From Belnapia arida (lineage in GTDB: Bacteria; Pseudomonadota; Alphaproteobacteria; Acetobacterales; Acetobacteraceae): a DNA stretch of 32,277 bases. The notes beneath the pieces were generated by a model that saw nothing but the letters and a program-made list of their open reading frames with translations, was not told the origin of the DNA and did no database searches. How positions within the stretch are numbered: position 1 is the stretch's first letter; every line of letters starts with the position of its first letter. The stretch spans positions 1 to 32,277 of the forward strand of contig NZ_JAETWB010000037.1 of NCBI RefSeq assembly GCF_016773205.1, in the 5' to 3' direction. Made by a program: the position numbers and the translations under genes. This document shows positions 7,311 through 14,689 of the stretch, in pieces.

Positions 7311-8735
7311 TCAAGCCTCTCTGGCCGGCTGGTATTCCGTCTCGCCCATGCCGAAGCTCCAGGCCACTGCCTCCCGTGCCGTTGCAGCGTGGGGCGGCAC
7401 TGCGATCCAGTGCTCGAGCGGCGTACCGTCCGCGCCGAGTACGCGATCGCGCACGGCCACGAAGGTGCTCGGGACCTCGCGGCGGCCGACCTGGTACAAC
7501 CTGCCGTACTCGTCCTCGTGGACGGGACGCAGTCGCAGCGCGGCCACGACGCGCTCAACTCCCAGCACGCGAATGGCAGGGGTTCGCCGCTCTACCTCGG
7601 GCAACCAAGTGAGCCGATGGGCGAGTATCCAGTCCGCCAGCCCGTCCGAAGGGGCAAGATCGACCGCCAGCGCCACGCCCGGCGCGTTGTCCAACCACCG
7701 CAGCGCCTCGCGCCATGGCAGCCGGTTTGAGCGCCTGTTCGGCCGCAAGGTGACGGCAGCTGGTGTGGAAGTCGGCGATGCACCCGCCGGCAACACCACC
7801 GCGACACCATGGAAGGCAGCGACCGCCTCCGCCCGGCGGTCGAGGTCGCCAGCCGCCCGCAAGACCCGTGGCAAGCTGGCGGGGTCGATCCCAGTCGAGG
7901 TCAGGGCGCCTACTCTCGCGGCAGGATCGGTGGAGTACCCAACGGATTGCCCCAGCACGAGTCCGATGTCGCTGCTCCAGACGCTCTGGCTTTGCACCCC
8001 CTCCATGATTGCAGACTGCATGGCCCACTGAGTCTGGCCGCGGTGGCCCCGCAGGCCTCGACCGCCATGTGTCTGGTCCACATCGTCCAGCGCGGAGGCG
8101 AGGCGCGCTGTTACGACTGCATCCGCACGCCGGGCACCCCGGAGGATTATCGACCAGGGGAGAAGCCTACTGCCGGTGTGCACGGTCCGGCGCAGCCGCC
8201 AGCGGACGAAGCACGGCACCAGGGGCAAGAGTGCCAGCTGGAGGCAGACCCCTGCGCCCATGGCAAGGCCTGCAGCCCGGAAGGCGATCCGGTGCTCCGC
8301 CCCCGCGAGGCGGGCTACGCCGATCACGGCGGCCCCGACAAGCAGGGATAGCAGCACCCGCAACAGCGCCTCCCCGAGGACCACGCCGTTGCCGCGGTGA
8401 ACCAGGCGAGAAGCAACGAACCAGGGCAGCAGGAGCGCCATGAGGGCACCGTACGCCGCCGCGATACCGTCTCCTGCAGGCGGCGTAAGCATGACGAGCA
8501 ACACCATCCCGAGCATCAGGCAGCCCATCACCTCGACGAAGCCGAAAGAGCGGGTGATCTGGGCGGCGAGCCGGCCGAAGTGGGCCGCGTCACGGGCCAC
8601 GAGGACCGCCGGCGGACACAGATGGCAAGCGCTGTAGAAGTCCTCCACGGCTGCGGTGGTCGGATTGGTGCGTGACGTCGATATCGGCCCAAGCGGGTTG
8701 TCGACCGCTATTCGCCGTGAGCCGGGCCGCGCCAT
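7311..8735 (-). CDS. Membrane protein with DUF6745-like C-terminus
   Basis: The 474-residue protein has a cytoplasmic start, then four hydrophobic segments at about residues 65-85, 90-110, 120-143 and 150-176, then a long soluble region. The C-terminal ~90 residues (from VLGVERV, through VHEDEYGRLYQ, to PPHAATAREAVAWSFGMGETEYQP) match, from memory, the end of proteins annotated DUF6745. The segment VEDFYSACHLCPPAV near residue 30 also resembles their N-terminus, so this may be a DUF6745 protein with a membrane module inserted. Family function is not established to my knowledge. It lies 6 nt after the small protein gene upstream, so the two form an operon; in other bacteria I recall similar small proteins beside DUF6745 genes. 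The start codon lacks a strong ribosome binding site, consistent with coupling. Confidence 0.65.
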   Translation of the reverse strand: MARPGSRRIAVDNPLGPISTSRTNPTTAAVEDFYSACHLCPPAVLVARDAAHFGRLAAQITRSFGFVEVMGCLMLGMVLLVMLTPPAGDGIAAAYGALMALLLPWFVASRLVHRGNGVVLGEALLRVLLSLLVGAAVIGVARLAGAEHRIAFRAAGLAMGAGVCLQLALLPLVPCFVRWRLRRTVHTGSRLLPWSIILRGARRADAVVTARLASALDDVDQTHGGRGLRGHRGQTQWAMQSAIMEGVQSQSVWSSDIGLVLGQSVGYSTDPAARVGALTSTGIDPASLPRVLRAAGDLDRRAEAVAAFHGVAVVLPAGASPTSTPAAVTLRPNRRSNRLPWREALRWLDNAPGVALAVDLAPSDGLADWILAHRLTWLPEVERRTPAIRVLGVERVVAALRLRPVHEDEYGRLYQVGRREVPSTFVAVRDRVLGADGTPLEHWIAVPPHAATAREAVAWSFGMGETEYQPAREA

Positions 8736-8741
8736 GCCCTG

Positions 8742-9080
8742 TTAATCCGTAACCCGCCGATGGCCAGCCGCAGGGTCGTACTCGCGCTGCCGGACCACGC
8801 GCCATATCCCCGGCTCGAGCACGATGGGCGCGTGCTCTGGGTGAGCAAGGGTGAGGTTAGCGCCCGTGAGTTCGAGCCATTCGACATCGCCACTACTCTT
8901 GCGGCGGTAGGCACGAAGGCCGGGCGCCGGAGGCAGGAGGTGCGAGCCCGGCCCGGATGCGGTAGATACCAGGGCCAGGGGCTCGGTCGTGAAGGCCACA
9001 GGCTCGGCCTCCGTCGGCAGCGCATCTATGGCGACCAGCAGGACGTCGCCCTGCCTGTACTGGTTATCGAGCAGAGTCAC
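8742..9080 (-). CDS. Small conserved protein (YRQGDVLLV type), partner of DUF6745-like gene
   Basis: The GTG at 9080 has GGAG 7 nt upstream and gives 112 residues beginning VTLLDNQYRQGDVLLV; the open frame extends to 9260, but that part looks non-coding. Family-like features are the opening QGDVLLV, the late segment LAHPEHAPIVLEPGIWRVVRQREYDP, and a short charged tail. The predicted fold is a small beta-rich protein. Relatives that I recall carry a GHAH-like motif in the middle; here the corresponding part reads GSHLLPP, so that motif appears changed. No enzymatic role is known to me. It is immediately followed by the membrane DUF6745-like gene and probably works with it. Confidence 0.6.
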   Translation of the reverse strand: MTLLDNQYRQGDVLLVAIDALPTEAEPVAFTTEPLALVSTASGPGSHLLPPAPGLRAYRRKSSGDVEWLELTGANLTLAHPEHAPIVLEPGIWRVVRQREYDPAAGHRRVTD

Positions 9081-9462
9081 GATCTTGCTCCAGATCCGCA
9101 CATCCCAAGGCCATGAATCTACATAGCGTAACCGATGCGGCGAACCACGATGCCGAGAACCATTTCTATGCCTTGTCCTGCTTTCGTCTCGATGCTGGAC
9201 GGCACATGCCATCCTGGCAGACTGCCAGGCAGTGAAGCGTCGAGACGAGTTGCATGACATACGATGCGTCTGGTGGCGACGAGCCCAGTCGTTCTTATCT
9301 GCGCAAAGAGGAAAAGGTGCGGCTCGAGTTTCAGGCTGCCAGCTTTGAAATCTGGTCGGGACTGAGCCGCCTTCTCGCGCAACGCTGGGATGATGAAGTC
9401 TCGTTCGGCAAATTGCGTCGGACCAAGTCCGGGTACTAAGTGATCTGGCAAAGCTCCGCTGC
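9081..9462. other. Intergenic stretch upstream of the small-protein gene
   Basis: No recognisable gene is seen. A 61-codon plus-strand frame at 9254-9439 and longer minus-strand frames running out of the IS3 remnant have no family resemblance. The promoter for the small-protein/DUF6745-like operon should lie here. The right edge coincides with the truncation point of the IS3 remnant. Confidence 0.35.
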
Positions 9463-9897
9463 CTACCTGACCAGGTAGAGGAAACCGCGCCGCATCGGCA
9501 GATAGGTGATGTCGGCGGACCAAGCTTGGTTCGGTCGATCGATCACCATCTCCCGCAGCAGGTAGGGAAAGACCCGGTGCTCGGGGTTCGGCACCGTCGT
9601 CCGCGGTCGCTGGTAGATCGACGCCAGGCCCATTTTCGCCATCAACCGCCGGATGCGCATACGGCCGACGACGTAGCCCTCGCGTTGTAGATGCCGCGCC
9701 ATCTGCCGCGAGCCATACCAGGGCGTCTCCAGGAACTGCGCGTCGACTAGCCGCATCAGCTCGAGGTTCAGCGCCGTCTCGCCCGCGGGCCGGTGGTAGA
9801 ACCCCGGCCGGCTGATCGAAACCAACTCGCACTGCCGCACCACCGACAGCTGCGGGTGGTCCAGCTCGATCATCTGGCGGCGCCGTTCCAGGCTCAT
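9463..9897 (-). pseudogene. IS3-family transposase orfB, 3' truncated
   Basis: About 144 residues of the ~270 expected remain: the helical front (MSLERRRQMIELDHPQLSVV region), the RPGFYHRP segment, the YGSRQMARHLQREGY HTH_21-like part, and the first catalytic Asp region (NQAWSADITYLP). The sequence stops directly after this, so the second Asp and the Glu of the DDE triad are missing. It is an inactive relic. Confidence 0.85.
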
Positions 9898-9937
9898 CGA
9901 CTGGACGCTTTGGCCAAAAATCCCGATCCACCAGCGG

Positions 9938-10183
9938 CTACCCGATCTTCACGTGCAGCTTCTCGATATCCACCTCGGCCGCCTTGGCGCTCTCCTGGGC
10001 CGCCGCCTTGCCAGAGAACACAGCCGTCAGCCCTTCCATGGCCTGCCGCTTTCAGTCGCCCACCATGGTCTGGTGGATGCCATGCTTGGCCGCCAGCTGC
10101 GCCGTCGTCGGCTCACCCCGCAGCGCCTCCAGCGCCACCTTCGTCTTGAACTCTGCCGAATACCGCGTCCGCTTGCCCGTCAT
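9938..10183 (-). pseudogene. IS3-family transposase orfA with internal stop
   Basis: Reading from ATG 10183 gives MTGKRTRYSAEFKTKVALEA, the usual HTH_8 front of IS3 OrfA, through TTAQLAAKHGIHQTMVGD. Codon 44 (10052-10054) is TGA where relatives have Trp (TGG), a single-base nonsense change. The frame continues normally as KRQAMEGLTAVFSGKA to a stop at 9938. Because the frame resumes cleanly, this looks like a recent point mutation. Confidence 0.82.
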
Positions 10184-10280
10184 CCGGGTGCGTCCTTCTC
10201 ACAGGCGAACCGAGCTTACCCGCCTGCCCGAAATCCGGGGACCACATCAATAGTAACAGCTGCCCATCTCGAGAGTAGGA

Positions 10281-11144
10281 CTAACCTTGTCCCGACCTTG
10301 CAAGCGAGAGAGACCAGCCAATCCCACAGTACCAAGTGTCGCTGTCCTGCTGGTCGTCCAAGCGGAAGGTCTGCACCTGCTCCCACCCGCCACCGGCGAA
10401 AGCCGATTCGAGCGCTTTGTCCCCTGCGGCTATCGGCGCGTCACATTGGATGAAGCTCGCGCGGCTGACGAAGCGTGCTGGCCAGCTGATCCCGCCGACA
10501 GCAGGCTTGGTCACAAGGAGCATGCCGCCGTAGCCGCCCTCAGGCTGCAGCGGAAAGAGCAGCCGACCGCTTGGCCGTAGTGCTTCAAGCCAGGTCAAGC
10601 TTGGCGCGCCGAGGCCTGCGCTGACGTAGATCGCATCCGCTGCAGGCAGTCCCTCGCCGATGCCGGAGCGGGCATGGACTATGATGCCGTTGATCCCGGC
10701 GAGATTGGTGCGTGCACGCTCGGCGAGGCCCGGATCAATTTCGAAAGCATGCACGGTCCCGTTTGGCGCCACCAAGCGGCTGAGAAGCGCGGTGTAGTAG
10801 CCGGTGCCGGCGCCGACATGCAGCACGGTCTCGCCCGGGCGGAGGGCCAGGGCGTCGAGGCAGCGGGCATGCAAGCTCGGCTCGCCATTGTTCACGCCGC
10901 GCTTGGGATCGAGGGCAATGAGAACATCGGCATAGAGGAAGGCCGGGTCGTCGTCGGGGGTCTCGACATAGGCAGGCGCTGGCACATTCGCGGAGCCCGC
11001 ATAGATGAACCATGGCGCCGGCCCGACGAAGGCCTCACGCGGCACGGCGGCGAAGGCTGCCTCCACCCGCGGATCGCGGGCGCCGCCCTGACGAGTGACG
11101 TAGCGGGCGTAGGAGGCGCGGAGCCTCGCGGCGCGGTCCGTCAT
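10281..11144 (-). CDS. PIMT-like SAM-dependent methyltransferase
   Basis: From ATG 11144 the product is 287 residues. It shows the SAM-binding motif I of the protein-L-isoaspartate O-methyltransferase family (ETVLHVGAGTGYYTALL, Gly-rich loop at ~111-117), an acidic strand end (AFEIDPGL) that would hold the ribose, and the post-motif segment LRPSGRLLFPL. Classical Pcm is ~210 residues; this one has a longer N-terminus and a ~70-residue C-terminal extension, like a subgroup I recall in alphaproteobacteria. The conventional role is methylating isoaspartyl residues in damaged proteins, but substrates of this subgroup are not established. It starts 5 nt after the serine recombinase gene ends, so the two are co-transcribed. 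Methyltransferase fold is certain; the precise substrate is not. Confidence 0.85.
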   Translation of the reverse strand: MTDRAARLRASYARYVTRQGGARDPRVEAAFAAVPREAFVGPAPWFIYAGSANVPAPAYVETPDDDPAFLYADVLIALDPKRGVNNGEPSLHARCLDALALRPGETVLHVGAGTGYYTALLSRLVAPNGTVHAFEIDPGLAERARTNLAGINGIIVHARSGIGEGLPAADAIYVSAGLGAPSLTWLEALRPSGRLLFPLQPEGGYGGMLLVTKPAVGGISWPARFVSRASFIQCDAPIAAGDKALESAFAGGGWEQVQTFRLDDQQDSDTWYCGIGWSLSLARSGQG

Positions 11145-11149
11145 TGGCC

Positions 11150-11890
11150 CTATCCTGTTGACTGTGGCCCATCTTGCTGGTTCGGCATGACGGCGTCCGG
11201 GAAAGTCGCTGCAGCCCGATCGAGCACGCGCCGGACTTGCCAGGGCCGCCACCGTTCTCCGCCGCGGGGCGTGCGCACGCCCCGGGCGGTAAGCGCGTCG
11301 GCGAGCTGCTGCAGCGTGGTGGCGCCGGCGCGGCGTGCAGCATCGAGGTAGGGCAGCACCTCCGCGGCGCGCTGACCGGCGGCGACCGACCAAGCGGCAC
11401 GCGCATCGCGGGCCGTCGCGGCATCGCCCGGCTGGAGCCGCGGGTTGCCAAGCTTGACCCCGCTCGCCTTCGCCGCAGCCAGCGCGGCCTTGGTACGGGC
11501 CGACGTGGCGCGGGCCTCCTCCTCCGCGACAAGGGCCATGACGCCGATCGTCAGCCTGTTGGCGTAGGGTATGTCGGCGGCGACGAACTCGACGCCGGCC
11601 TTCTCAAGGCCGAGAAGGAAGTGGGCGTGGCGAGCGAGGCGGTCGAGCTTGGCGATGAGCAGGACGCAGCGCCGGAGGCGGCACTCGGCCATGGCTAGGG
11701 CAAGCTGGGGCCAGTCGTCGCGGCGGCCGCTCTCGACCTCCTCGAAGGCGGCGACGACGGCACCCCCCTGCCCTGCCGCATGGTGGGCGACGGCCTCGCG
11801 TTGCGCCGCGAGGCCGAGGCCGGAGCGGCCCTGCTTGTCAGTGGAGACGCGGTAATAGGCGACGAAGCGCGGCCCGAGGGGTGGAGTCAT
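11150..11890 (-). CDS. Serine recombinase (resolvase/invertase family)
   Basis: The 246-residue protein has the resolvase catalytic domain: nucleophile Ser16 (AYYRVSTDKQGRSGLGLAAQ), Arg84 and Arg87 (AKLDRLARH), and the EEEARATSARTKAALAAAKASG segment that forms the long dimerisation helix. A recombinase-type C-terminal domain follows (GVRTPRGGERWRPWQVRRVL), giving DNA binding. It is shorter than large serine integrases (~450-600) and close to resolvases/invertases in size. It makes double-strand exchanges at short sites through a 5'-phosphoserine link. It begins the operon with the methyltransferase. No clear pair of res-type sites was found in the 300 bp upstream. Confidence 0.88.
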   Translation of the reverse strand: MTPPLGPRFVAYYRVSTDKQGRSGLGLAAQREAVAHHAAGQGGAVVAAFEEVESGRRDDWPQLALAMAECRLRRCVLLIAKLDRLARHAHFLLGLEKAGVEFVAADIPYANRLTIGVMALVAEEEARATSARTKAALAAAKASGVKLGNPRLQPGDAATARDARAAWSVAAGQRAAEVLPYLDAARRAGATTLQQLADALTARGVRTPRGGERWRPWQVRRVLDRAAATFPDAVMPNQQDGPQSTG

Positions 11891-12191
11891 GCCCCCGATC
11901 CTGCCGCTTCCCGGCCCATTTCACAATCTGAAAGGGTCGTTTGAGAGATTGAGAGACTTTCCAGGTGACCAGCCTGACGCGGGCTGGCTCAGCCAAAGGA
12001 GCGGAGTCTTCATCCGCCTACTCAAGCCGACCTGCGGACGAGGTGGTAAACGGCTGGACATGGAAGGACTCTAGGCTTCATCCGATTAGCCATACCCATA
12101 TGCTGTCAGGTGTTCGGTCAGTGCTTCGGCTCACGCCGCCTGTATCGAGCAGAAAACAAGCCAGCAGCAAGCTGTGCGTGGGAGGAACCAG
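11891..12191. other. Divergent intergenic region
   Basis: This holds the promoters of the serine recombinase (minus) and the Bug receptor (plus). A tandem GAGAGATT-GAGAGACT is visible at about 11943-11958, and an imperfect CTGAAAG/CTTTCCAG inverted pair surrounds it; it could be a recombinase binding site, though this is weak. GGAGGA at 12181-12186 is the ribosome binding site of the Bug gene. Confidence 0.35.
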
Positions 12192-13229
12192 ATGAGAAAA
12201 CTGCAGGGCCACACCGCCATCAAAGTCGGATCCGAATGCCTGTCGCGCCGCGCTACGTTGGGCATGATTACTGGGGTGCTCGCTGCCCCGATTGTCGGTT
12301 TGTCTACACAGGGGCACGCACAGTCGGGCATGGACTGGCCCAACCGATCAGTCCGCTACATTAATATCTTTCCGCCCGGTGGCGCTACTGACACGCTGTC
12401 GCGACTCTATTGTGCCAAGATGAGCGAGATCACTGGCCAGCAGTTTGTGGTGGAGAACCGCTCAGGCTCTGGTGGCAATGTCGGGGTCGACGCGATCGCC
12501 AAGTCACAGCCTGACGGGTACACGGTCGGCCTGGGCAGCATTGCGTCCCATGCCATCGCGCCGACGCTCTATGCCAGCCTGCCTTTCAATCCGGCGCAAG
12601 ACTTCACCTTCATCTCCGGCCTCTGGCAGTTGCCGAATCTACTGGTGGTCAACAACGACCTGCCGGCACGCAGCGTGCCGGAGCTGATCGCCCTACTGAA
12701 GGCGAACCCGGGCAAGTACGCCTATGGCTCCTCCGGCATCGGCACCACGCCACATCTCTCGGGCGAGCTGCTGAGGCAGATGGTCGGGACGAACATCCTG
12801 CACGTGCCCTATCGTGGTGGCGCACCAGCGCTACTCGACCTGCTTGCCGGGCGGGTACACCTGATCATGGACAACATCCCGGGTCTCCTGCCAACCGCCC
12901 GGGAGGGACGGATCCGAGCACTCGCCGTCACCGGCCCGCAGCGCAGTGCGGCGGCGCCGGAACTGCCAACGATGTCGGAATTCCTGCCAGGGTTCGAGAT
13001 CACCTCCTGGGGTGCGGTCTGCAGCCCCGCTGGCATCCCGGAGCCAGTTGTGAAGCGGCACTCGGCCTTTGCAAAACAGGCTCTCGAGAGCCCCGACCTA
13101 GTACGCAGCTTCCAGGAACTCGGCGCCAAATCGTGGTGGACGTCGCCGGAGGAGCTCGTTGCTTTCCGCGCTAGCGAGGAAACCCGGCTGGCGCCGCTGA
13201 TCCGGGCAAGCGGGGCGCGAGTGGAGTAA
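12192..13229 (+). CDS. Bug-family tripartite tricarboxylate receptor (orphan)
   Basis: From ATG 12192 (GGAGGA 5 nt upstream) the product is 345 residues. The N-terminus has a Tat-like signal (SRRATLG at 18-24, a hydrophobic stretch to ~40, cleavage probably after GHA). The mature protein has Bug hallmarks: WPNRSVRYINIFPPGGATDTLSR, VVENRSGSGGNVGVDAIAKSQPDGYT, the YGSSGIGTTPHL loop and VPYRGGAPALLDLLAGRVHL. These periplasmic proteins bind carboxylates or related small molecules and normally hand them to TctA/TctB. No tctAB is present here, which is typical: most Bug genes in this group of bacteria are orphans. The ligand cannot be predicted. Confidence 0.93.
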   Translation: MRKLQGHTAIKVGSECLSRRATLGMITGVLAAPIVGLSTQGHAQSGMDWPNRSVRYINIFPPGGATDTLSRLYCAKMSEITGQQFVVENRSGSGGNVGVDAIAKSQPDGYTVGLGSIASHAIAPTLYASLPFNPAQDFTFISGLWQLPNLLVVNNDLPARSVPELIALLKANPGKYAYGSSGIGTTPHLSGELLRQMVGTNILHVPYRGGAPALLDLLAGRVHLIMDNIPGLLPTAREGRIRALAVTGPQRSAAAPELPTMSEFLPGFEITSWGAVCSPAGIPEPVVKRHSAFAKQALESPDLVRSFQELGAKSWWTSPEELVAFRASEETRLAPLIRASGARVE

Positions 13230-13301
13230 GCAAGCGCCGTCACCCGGCATGATCGTGTTGCATTCACGCAAACAGCAGACACGTCAGGCGCTACCGTCCG
13301 T

Positions 13302-13325
13302 GTGCGGTAATGGCAGTTACCGCGC
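13302..13325. terminator. Hairpin after Bug receptor gene
   Basis: GCGGTAA-TGGCAG-TTACCGC forms a 7-bp stem extendable to 9 with a G:T pair, 72 nt past the stop. No T-run follows, so termination is plausible but weak. Confidence 0.35.
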
Positions 13326-13354
13326 ATGATCGAGCCGCATTCCGATGTTGTACA

Positions 13355-13955
13355 TTAATCGGTAGTGGATTCGGCCTCCATGTAGCTCGCGCCACCGCCT
13401 ACTTCGATGAAGCTCTCGCCTAGCTCGATGATCGCTCCCGTCACTGTCAGTATGTCGGCATTAACCAGGATGGCGACGCTGGATAGCTCGATGGCGCCCG
13501 CGGCCTTAACTAGGTTGTCAGGCGCTACTGTCATGGCCCCGTATCTACCGTCCCCCTCGGCTGATAGGTTGAGCGGTTCGGCCTCGATGCTCACGACCAC
13601 CGCTGTAGGCGTCAGCACTCTGGCGGACCATTCGAGGCTACCGCCATGCTGCCCAGCGCACACCTGAAGCATCGCCGCCCATCGCTAGCGTCATATTGCT
13701 CTGGGTGCTGGCGTTAATGCTGTCGCCGACCGAGAGGGTGGTGTCGTCGGTGACGTGCAACGTGGCACCACCCCCCCCCACCGCCAGCAGCAGGTTGCCC
13801 TGGTAGGTGACCGTCAGGTTGACCGCTGAGAGTATCTCGGTGTCGCCGATGGGCTCGATCATTGAGCGAAAGAGGTTGTTGCTCAGGATGACAGCGGGCG
13901 CTCGTTGACGGACAGCGGCCAGTTTCGGTGGCGCAGGGCGGCGCCGGATCCTCAT
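13355..13955 (-). pseudogene. Decayed beta-helix fragment, possibly VgrG/spike-like
   Basis: Two minus-strand frames overlap near 13640-13670 and join by one frameshift: NLTVTYQGNLLLAVGGGGATLHVTDDTTLSVGDSIN and later ILTVTGAIIELGESFIEVGGGASY. The regular alternation of hydrophobic and Gly/Thr residues recalls the C-terminal beta-helix of VgrG and phage spike proteins (for example the GGGSYIKL-like end). No start, no upstream gp27/gp5-like domains and no type VI neighbours are visible, so it would be a broken tail piece. Any protein with a right-handed beta-helix could look like this; confidence in the VgrG reading is low, but the frameshift and repetitive pattern are seen directly. Confidence 0.38.
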
Positions 13956-14455
13956 TCTCGATGGCCTGCCCGATGCGGAGGTACATGCTGCCGGTGCAAT
14001 GCTAATCGCGGTACCCGGCCTTGTTCACGGTGGCCAGCGTACCCGCCGGGTGGCGATAAATGTCCGGTTCTGCTCGTCGGCAGTGAAGGCAACTGGCCCA
14101 GAGAGTGCGCCAGAAAGCCGGTAGTGTAGGGGCGGCCGCCGATTGTGACCGCCAGCCCAGCATTGTGCACTGAGTGTCATCCCGCATCGACCTCCCGGCC
14201 TGCTGCGCGCTGGGTGGCCGCAGCACGGCATCACTCGATCAGTCGACCGGGTTGTTGGAGATGAAGCCGGAGACGATAGGACATTGTGGAAGCGCCGGGC
14301 GGTATCCCTGCAGGCCACCTCGCTCAGGCGATAGTCTGGGTAGGCGTAGATGCATTGCAGGACCCGGAACCTGCGGGCCATTCGGCCGTCACGACTGCGA
14401 CTGAGGGCCTGAGGCCGAGTCCCGTGACGGGCTGACCGAGTTTGGGGGACCAGAT
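13956..14455. other. Probable decayed sequence before the replication origin
   Basis: Only short, shifting frames are found, mostly on the minus strand, continuing the decayed fragment to the left. Pieces such as TGSMYLRIGQAIENED may belong to the same broken gene. Nothing intact is seen. The sequence ends where the iterons begin. Confidence 0.35.
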
Positions 14456-14652
14456 GGGGACTTTACCAGCACCCATCCACAACCTGGGCGGGGACTTTAC
14501 CAGCCAGTCCTGGGGACTTTGCCAGCATCGCCGCAAATCTGCGTCCATATCAAATCAATGGCTTACTGAGTTATCCCGGGGACTCTGCCCGCCTACTTCA
14601 AATAACTTTTTTCAAATAGCCTTTTCCTAGTAGCTGCGCTGGTAAAGTCCCC
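14456..14652 (+). repeat. Iteron array of a plasmid origin (oriV)
   Basis: The 15-mer GGGGACTTTACCAGC occurs at 14456-14470 and 14490-14504; GGGGACTTTGCCAGC at 14512-14526 (one change); a weaker copy GGGGACTCTGCCCGC at 14578-14592; and an inverted perfect copy GCTGGTAAAGTCCCC at 14638-14652. Start-to-start distances are 34, 22 and 66 bp, near whole helical turns, so bound initiators would face the same side of the DNA. The array lies directly upstream of repA, as in iteron-controlled plasmids. A DnaA-box-like CCATCCACA (7 of 9 matches to consensus) is at 14473-14481. The inverted copy near the repA start probably serves autorepression. Confidence 0.82.
14597..14625. other. AT-rich tandem repeat, probable DNA unwinding element
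   Basis: TTCAAATAACTTTT (14597-14610) is followed directly by TTCAAATAGCCTTTT (14611-14625), a near-perfect tandem repeat of 14-15 bp. It is by far the most AT-rich spot in this GC-rich surrounding and lies between the direct iterons and the inverted iteron, where an origin is expected to melt. Confidence 0.65.
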
Positions 14653-14689
14653 AGCGACAGGGCGCAAAATACCCAGCATCTTCCTCACC

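Larger units (their letters stand above)
9463..10249 (-). mobile_element. Truncated IS3-family insertion sequence
   Basis: The two-gene IS3 layout (orfA then orfB) reads on the minus strand. The upstream end is near 10249, where minus-strand sequence begins TGATGTGGTCCCCGG, a plausible left terminus. The downstream end is cut inside orfB just after DITYLPMRRGFLYLV, so most of the DDE catalytic domain and the right inverted repeat are gone. orfA carries an internal stop. The element cannot transpose by itself. A small inverted repeat, CTACCTG-AC-CAGGTAG, lies exactly at the break (9463-9478). Confidence 0.8.

Noticed and set aside
9119-9931. 270-codon minus-strand frame across the IS3 remnant
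   Set aside because: It is out of frame with orfB, which has recognisable transposase sequence; its tail beyond the IS has no family resemblance.
11943-11958. GAGAGA tandem as a res site for the serine recombinase
   Set aside because: No dyad symmetry of the expected size and no second or third subsite was found; kept only as a remark.
14456-14652. Repeats considered as a CRISPR array
   Set aside because: Units are only 15 bp, spaced unevenly, with one inverted; they fit iterons beside repA, and no cas genes are present.
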